Assembly: GCF_043642205.1 (NCBI RefSeq)
Contig: NZ_JBHZSG010000045.1
Coordinates: 1-27,179 of the forward strand
Length of the DNA: 27,179 nt
Direction: 5' to 3'
From: Thalassotalea_A litorea
GTDB lineage: Bacteria; Pseudomonadota; Gammaproteobacteria; Enterobacterales; Alteromonadaceae
Position numbers and translations under genes: made by a program. Positions within the stretch are counted from its first letter, which is position 1. Each line of letters starts with the position of its first letter. Below, piece after piece: positions 23,456 through 27,179 of the stretch. The notes below the pieces were generated by a model that was not told the DNA's origin, ran no database searches, and was given only the letters and a program-made list of their open reading frames with translations.

Positions 23456-26104
23456 GTGGTTGAAACAAGTATTTTACCCCAACGATTTGAAGAGCAATTA
23501 TCACTGGCTTCGCCGGCAATGACGCTCAGTGATTTTCAACAGCAAAGTGAAGAGTTTTATCAGTGGCTGAAAGACTCCTTTGCCAGTCACGAAATTACCC
23601 AGTTGGTTCATGCCCGCGCCGATTATGTCGACCGGGTGCTGAATAAAGTCTGGTGCCAACAGCACCTTGATGAACACCAAATTGCTCTGATGGCCGTTGG
23701 CGGATACGGACGCGGTGAATTACATCCCTATTCTGATATCGATATTCTGATCCTCACCCAAAACAAACTTACCAAAGAGCTTGAAGACTACATCGGCGCC
23801 TTTATCACTCAGCTTTGGGATATTCGCCTGGATATTGGCCATAGCGTAAGAAGTGTTAAAGAATGCATTAAACTGGCAAGCAGCGATGTGACCATCGCCA
23901 CTAACTTGTTAGAGTCTCGTCTGATCTGTGGCAATCAGGCTTTAGCCGAAGAACTTTGGCCGCAATTATGGGTTAAGAAATTCTGGCCTTCGGAAAAATT
24001 CTTTATCGCTAAGCGCGACGAACAAATCAAGCGTCACCAACAATACAAAGGCGCCGCTTATACCCTTGAACCGAATTTAAAAGCAAACCCTGGTGGTCTT
24101 CGAGATATTCAAAACATTTCCTGGGTTGCCAAACGCCACTTTCACGCCGATAGCCTCGATGAATTGGTACAGCATAAATACCTGACGCTCAATGAATTTT
24201 ATGAGTTGATAGAATGCCAGGACTACCTGTGGCGGATGCGATTTGCGCTGCATATCATCGCTGGTCGCAGTGAAAACCGTTTACTCTTTGATTATCAGGG
24301 CGATGTTGCTCGCCTGATGGGGTTCGGTGAAGACGGAAAAAAAGCCATCGAGCGGATGATGAAGCGATTTTTCCGGGTAATCAACTATGTGTCCGAACTC
24401 AATGAAATGCTATTGCAGCATTTCCAGCAAGCCATCTTAAATCATGATGAAAAACAACGTGAAGTCGATATCGATAAAGACTTTATGATGATTGGCAATT
24501 TAATTCAGGTGAAAAGCTCCCGAGTCTTTGTGCGCCCGGAAATGATGATGAAGCTATTCCTGGTGATTGCCGACACCCCGCAGGTGAAAGGCATTCATTC
24601 CGATACCATTCGGTTACTGCGCAACTCGCGTCGACGTCTGATTTCTGAGTTAATAGATTACGCCGAATGTCGTCGTCTGTTTATGGCATTAATGCGCCAT
24701 CCCAGAGGACTTGGCCGCGCGTTTAACTTAATGCATCACCATGAGATTTTGGCAAACTATTTACCCGAATGGCAAAATATCGTCGGCCAGATGCAATTCG
24801 ACCTGTTCCATGCGTATTCCGTAGATGAACACAGTTACCGCTTAATTAAAAACCTGTACCGGTTTTCGCTGCCAGAGCATAAACATGAGTTCCCGCTGTG
24901 CAGCAAAATCGTACAACGCATTCGCAAACCGGAATTATTATACATCGCCGGTATTTTCCATGATATTGCCAAAGGCCGAGGCGGTAGCCATAGTGAACTA
25001 GGTGCCGTGGATGCGATTAAATTTGGTGAAATGCATGGCTTAAGCAAACATGACACCAATATGATTAGTTGGTTGGTAAAATACCATTTATTAATGTCGG
25101 TTACCGCGCAACGCCGAGATATTTCCGATCCAAACGTTATTCGTGAATTTGGTGAGATTGTGCGCGATGAAGCCCATCTCGATTATCTTTACTGTCTGAC
25201 CGTCGCCGACATGCGGGCAACCAATGAAAGCTTGTGGAATAGCTGGAAAGGGAATTTGCTTGAAGAGCTATACTTTTCGACCAAACGGGCACTGAGAAGA
25301 GGCCTTGAGAAGCCGGTAGAATACCGAGCACAGATCAAAGAAAACCAACAGCAGGCGCTATTGTTGTTAAATCTGGATGAGATCAGTAACGATCTAATTA
25401 AACCGGTCTGGAAGCAATTTAAGCCGGACTACTTCCTGCGCTATAGTCCTCAGCAAATACGTTGGCATTCAAAAGCTATTTTTACCCACGACCGATCTAA
25501 ACCCTTGGTCTTAGTCAGCCCGAAAGCCTATCGTGGTGGTACCGAAGTTTTTGTCTACACCAAAGACAAGTCCAATATTTTTGCGACGATTGTCGCAGTG
25601 CTGGGTAGTAAAAAGTTATCGATTCATGATGCGAAAATACTAAACAGTAAAGATGGCTACACACTCAATACCTTCGTCGTACTTGATGGAAAGGGTCAGG
25701 CATTGAAAGACGACTATCATATGCAGGACGTAAAAGACACATTGATACAGTGTTTGTCCAGTCAGGAAACCATCACCATAGTGCCACAACCTGTGCCGCA
25801 TAAATTTAAGCAATTTGACATCCAAACCCAAATCAGCTTTATCCCCCATAACAACACCAAAGTTACGGCTATGGAATTGGTCGCACTGGATAGACCAGGT
25901 TTACTCGCGGAAATCGGCAAGGTATTTCAGGATCAGAAATTAACCATACACTCGGCAAAAATCACCACCTTTGGTGAACGTGCTGAGGATATGTTTTTGA
26001 TCTCTACGGCGGACAACTGTGCATTAAACGAAGAACAACAGGCACATTTGGAAGCACAACTTTGTCCACATAAACACCCTTTACCTAATGTCGAGACCAT
26101 TTAG
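23456..26104 (+). CDS. glnD: Bifunctional uridylyltransferase/uridylyl-removing enzyme GlnD
   Basis: GlnD senses glutamine and adds or removes UMP on PII proteins (GlnB/GlnK), setting nitrogen control. The 882-residue protein has the nucleotidyltransferase site GGYGRGELHPYSDIDILIL, with D94 and D96 as metal ligands. An HD domain with HD at 502-503 (FHDIAKGRGGSHSELG) provides uridylyl removal. Two C-terminal ACT domains start near residues 696 (TEVFVYTKD) and 803 (TAMELVALDRPG) and bind glutamine. The start is GTG at 23456; AAGGA lies about 12 bases upstream, which is rather far. A nearby ATG at 23443 is out of frame. The gene lies between map and dapD as in E. coli. Confidence 0.97.
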   Translation: MVETSILPQRFEEQLSLASPAMTLSDFQQQSEEFYQWLKDSFASHEITQLVHARADYVDRVLNKVWCQQHLDEHQIALMAVGGYGRGELHPYSDIDILILTQNKLTKELEDYIGAFITQLWDIRLDIGHSVRSVKECIKLASSDVTIATNLLESRLICGNQALAEELWPQLWVKKFWPSEKFFIAKRDEQIKRHQQYKGAAYTLEPNLKANPGGLRDIQNISWVAKRHFHADSLDELVQHKYLTLNEFYELIECQDYLWRMRFALHIIAGRSENRLLFDYQGDVARLMGFGEDGKKAIERMMKRFFRVINYVSELNEMLLQHFQQAILNHDEKQREVDIDKDFMMIGNLIQVKSSRVFVRPEMMMKLFLVIADTPQVKGIHSDTIRLLRNSRRRLISELIDYAECRRLFMALMRHPRGLGRAFNLMHHHEILANYLPEWQNIVGQMQFDLFHAYSVDEHSYRLIKNLYRFSLPEHKHEFPLCSKIVQRIRKPELLYIAGIFHDIAKGRGGSHSELGAVDAIKFGEMHGLSKHDTNMISWLVKYHLLMSVTAQRRDISDPNVIREFGEIVRDEAHLDYLYCLTVADMRATNESLWNSWKGNLLEELYFSTKRALRRGLEKPVEYRAQIKENQQQALLLLNLDEISNDLIKPVWKQFKPDYFLRYSPQQIRWHSKAIFTHDRSKPLVLVSPKAYRGGTEVFVYTKDKSNIFATIVAVLGSKKLSIHDAKILNSKDGYTLNTFVVLDGKGQALKDDYHMQDVKDTLIQCLSSQETITIVPQPVPHKFKQFDIQTQISFIPHNNTKVTAMELVALDRPGLLAEIGKVFQDQKLTIHSAKITTFGERAEDMFLISTADNCALNEEQQAHLEAQLCPHKHPLPNVETI

Positions 26105-26197
26105 GGCTCGTTCCCTATGACATCAACGGTGGTATTTTTGAGCAAGAACAATTTTTAAAATTTACGTTAATAATAAACAGTCCCTAGGAAACTATTG

Positions 26198-27022
26198 ATG
26201 AAAGAAATACAAAACATTATTGAACAGGCGTTTGAGGACAGAGCGAACATCAGTCCCAGCAGCGTCTCACCTGAAGTTAAAAATTCAATTTTGGCCGCGT
26301 TAGATTTGCTAAATAAAGGACATGCCCGAGTTGCTGAAAAAATAAACGGTGATTGGGTTGTAAATCAATGGCTTAAAAAGGCAGTATTACTGTCATTTCG
26401 AATCAACGATAACCAGGTCATGCATGCGGGTGAAAGCACGTATTTTGATAAAGTGCCATTAAAATATGAAGGCTATGGCCATGCCGACTTCAATAACGAT
26501 GGTGTACGAGTCGTACCGGGAGCGAGCGTACGTACTGGTAGTTTTATCGGTAAAAATGTTGTGGTTATGCCTTCTTTCGTAAACATTGGCGCATTCGTTG
26601 ATGACGGCTGTATGGTGGATACTTGGGCAACTGTTGGTTCTTGTGCGCAGATAGGTAAAAATGTACACCTATCCGGTGGCGTAGGCATCGGCGGCGTATT
26701 AGAGCCGTTACAAGCCGGCCCTACCATTATCGAAGACAACTGTTTTATCGGCGCTCGCTCAGAGATTGTTGAAGGCGTTGTCGTGGAAGAAGGTTCGGTG
26801 ATCTCTATGGGCGTATTTATTGGACAGTCTACTAAGATTTTCGATCGTGAGACTGGCGAAGTTCATTATGGTCGCGTACCTGCAGGTTCAGTCGTTGTGC
26901 CAGGTACATTACCGTCAAGCTGCGGGACTTGTCAGCTATATGCTGCCATTATTGTGAAAAAAGTTGATGCGAAAACATTAGCAAAAACCGGCATTAATGA
27001 ATTACTGCGTTCGGTAGAGTAA
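26198..27022 (+). CDS. dapD: 2,3,4,5-tetrahydropyridine-2,6-dicarboxylate N-succinyltransferase
   Basis: DapD succinylates tetrahydrodipicolinate in the lysine and meso-diaminopimelate pathway, feeding peptidoglycan. The 274-residue protein has the same length as E. coli DapD. An N-terminal helical domain contains WLKKAVLLSFRINDNQV, followed by a left-handed beta-helix with VDTWATVGSCAQIGKNVHLSGG and IIEDNCFIGARSEIVEG. The start is ATG 26198 with AGGAA seven bases upstream; a TTG directly before it is not needed. It follows glnD by 93 bp, and no clear promoter was found in that gap. It ends before a strong hairpin. Confidence 0.98.
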   Translation: MKEIQNIIEQAFEDRANISPSSVSPEVKNSILAALDLLNKGHARVAEKINGDWVVNQWLKKAVLLSFRINDNQVMHAGESTYFDKVPLKYEGYGHADFNNDGVRVVPGASVRTGSFIGKNVVVMPSFVNIGAFVDDGCMVDTWATVGSCAQIGKNVHLSGGVGIGGVLEPLQAGPTIIEDNCFIGARSEIVEGVVVEEGSVISMGVFIGQSTKIFDRETGEVHYGRVPAGSVVVPGTLPSSCGTCQLYAAIIVKKVDAKTLAKTGINELLRSVE

Positions 27023-27035
27023 TTTACAACATTAA

Positions 27036-27065
27036 TACGCCAGTTATCTATTTTTAACTGGCGTA
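27036..27065. terminator. Hairpin after dapD, terminator-like
   Basis: TACGCCAGTTA and TAACTGGCGTA form a perfect eleven-pair stem around an eight-base loop, 14 bp past the dapD stop. On the plus strand it is followed by AGTTCAATTT, so there is no clean U tract. It probably stabilises or ends the map-glnD-dapD transcript. Termination efficiency is uncertain. Confidence 0.6.
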
Positions 27066-27084
27066 AGTTCAATTTACGATATTA

Positions 27085-27179
27085 ATACCAATCACATTAA
27101 ACTATTGCTCACTCAGTGAGAATTTAAAGGCTTTTAGACAAGGCTTTGATTGCAGAGAATGGTTATTCCGCTCTCAAAA
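27085..27179 (+). repeat. End of a dispersed ATACCAATC-type repeat (right copy)
   Basis: The copy starts with ATACCAATCACATTAA, includes the palindrome CTCACTCAGTGAG, and continues to the window end. Its first 72 bp are the reverse complement of positions 1-72 with one mismatch, so the window is bounded by inverted copies of one repeat. There is no coding capacity. The other end of the element is outside the window. Confidence 0.8.

Noticed and set aside
23443..23463. Six-codon mini open frame (MYLYRG) overlapping the glnD start
   Set aside because: Its ribosome site would touch the ATG with no spacing; most likely chance.
1..27179. A hidden novel system, prophage, defence island or CRISPR array
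   Set aside because: All long open frames belong to well-known conserved genes in a conserved order; no regular direct repeats, integrase, transposase or tRNA was seen.

Overview
The window is an ordinary chromosomal housekeeping block from a gammaproteobacterium. Gene order and protein sequences suggest an Alteromonadales-type marine bacterium (Colwelliaceae-like); that placement is inferred from protein resemblance and from dispersed ATACCAATC-type repeats, not from a search. It carries the classic chain rpsB-tsf-pyrH-frr-uppS-cdsA-dxr-rseP-bamA-skp-lpxD-fabZ-lpxA-lpxB-rnhB-dnaE-accA-tilS on the minus strand, with map-glnD-dapD divergent on the plus strand.

Layout from left to right. Positions 1-72 are the end of a dispersed repeat. 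A DAACS-family symporter (72-1247) and tilS (1311-2744) follow. A 165-bp MITE-like element (2783-2947) and a strong terminator (about 2961-2991) separate tilS from accA. From accA up to uppS (3020-18895) the genes are packed with gaps of 3-51 bp or short overlaps. They cover fatty acid and lipid A synthesis, outer-membrane protein assembly, sigma-E signalling, isoprenoid and phospholipid precursors, and replication. A 129-bp gap with a possible terminator precedes frr. pyrH and frr are separated from rpsB-tsf by a very good intrinsic terminator (20388-20427). A 427-bp divergent intergenic region holds an S2-type autoregulatory leader for rpsB and the upstream region of map. map, glnD and dapD read rightward and end at a strong hairpin. 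Positions 27085-27179 are an inverted copy of the repeat found at 1-72.

The genes serve cell-envelope growth (accA, fabZ, lpxA/B/D, uppS, cdsA, dxr, bamA, skp, rseP), translation (rpsB, tsf, frr, map, tilS), nucleotide supply and replication (pyrH, dnaE, rnhB), and nitrogen control and lysine/peptidoglycan precursor synthesis (glnD, dapD). Many starts are non-ATG: skp, fabZ and frr use TTG, lpxA and glnD use GTG, and cdsA probably uses TTG.

I found no undescribed defence, mobile or biosynthetic system. The observations most worth a second look are the near-identical inverted repeats at the two window edges, the MITE-like element beside tilS, the rpsB leader fold, two insertions in methionine aminopeptidase, and the concentration of non-ATG starts. 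No tRNA, rRNA, CRISPR array, transposase or prophage gene was seen.
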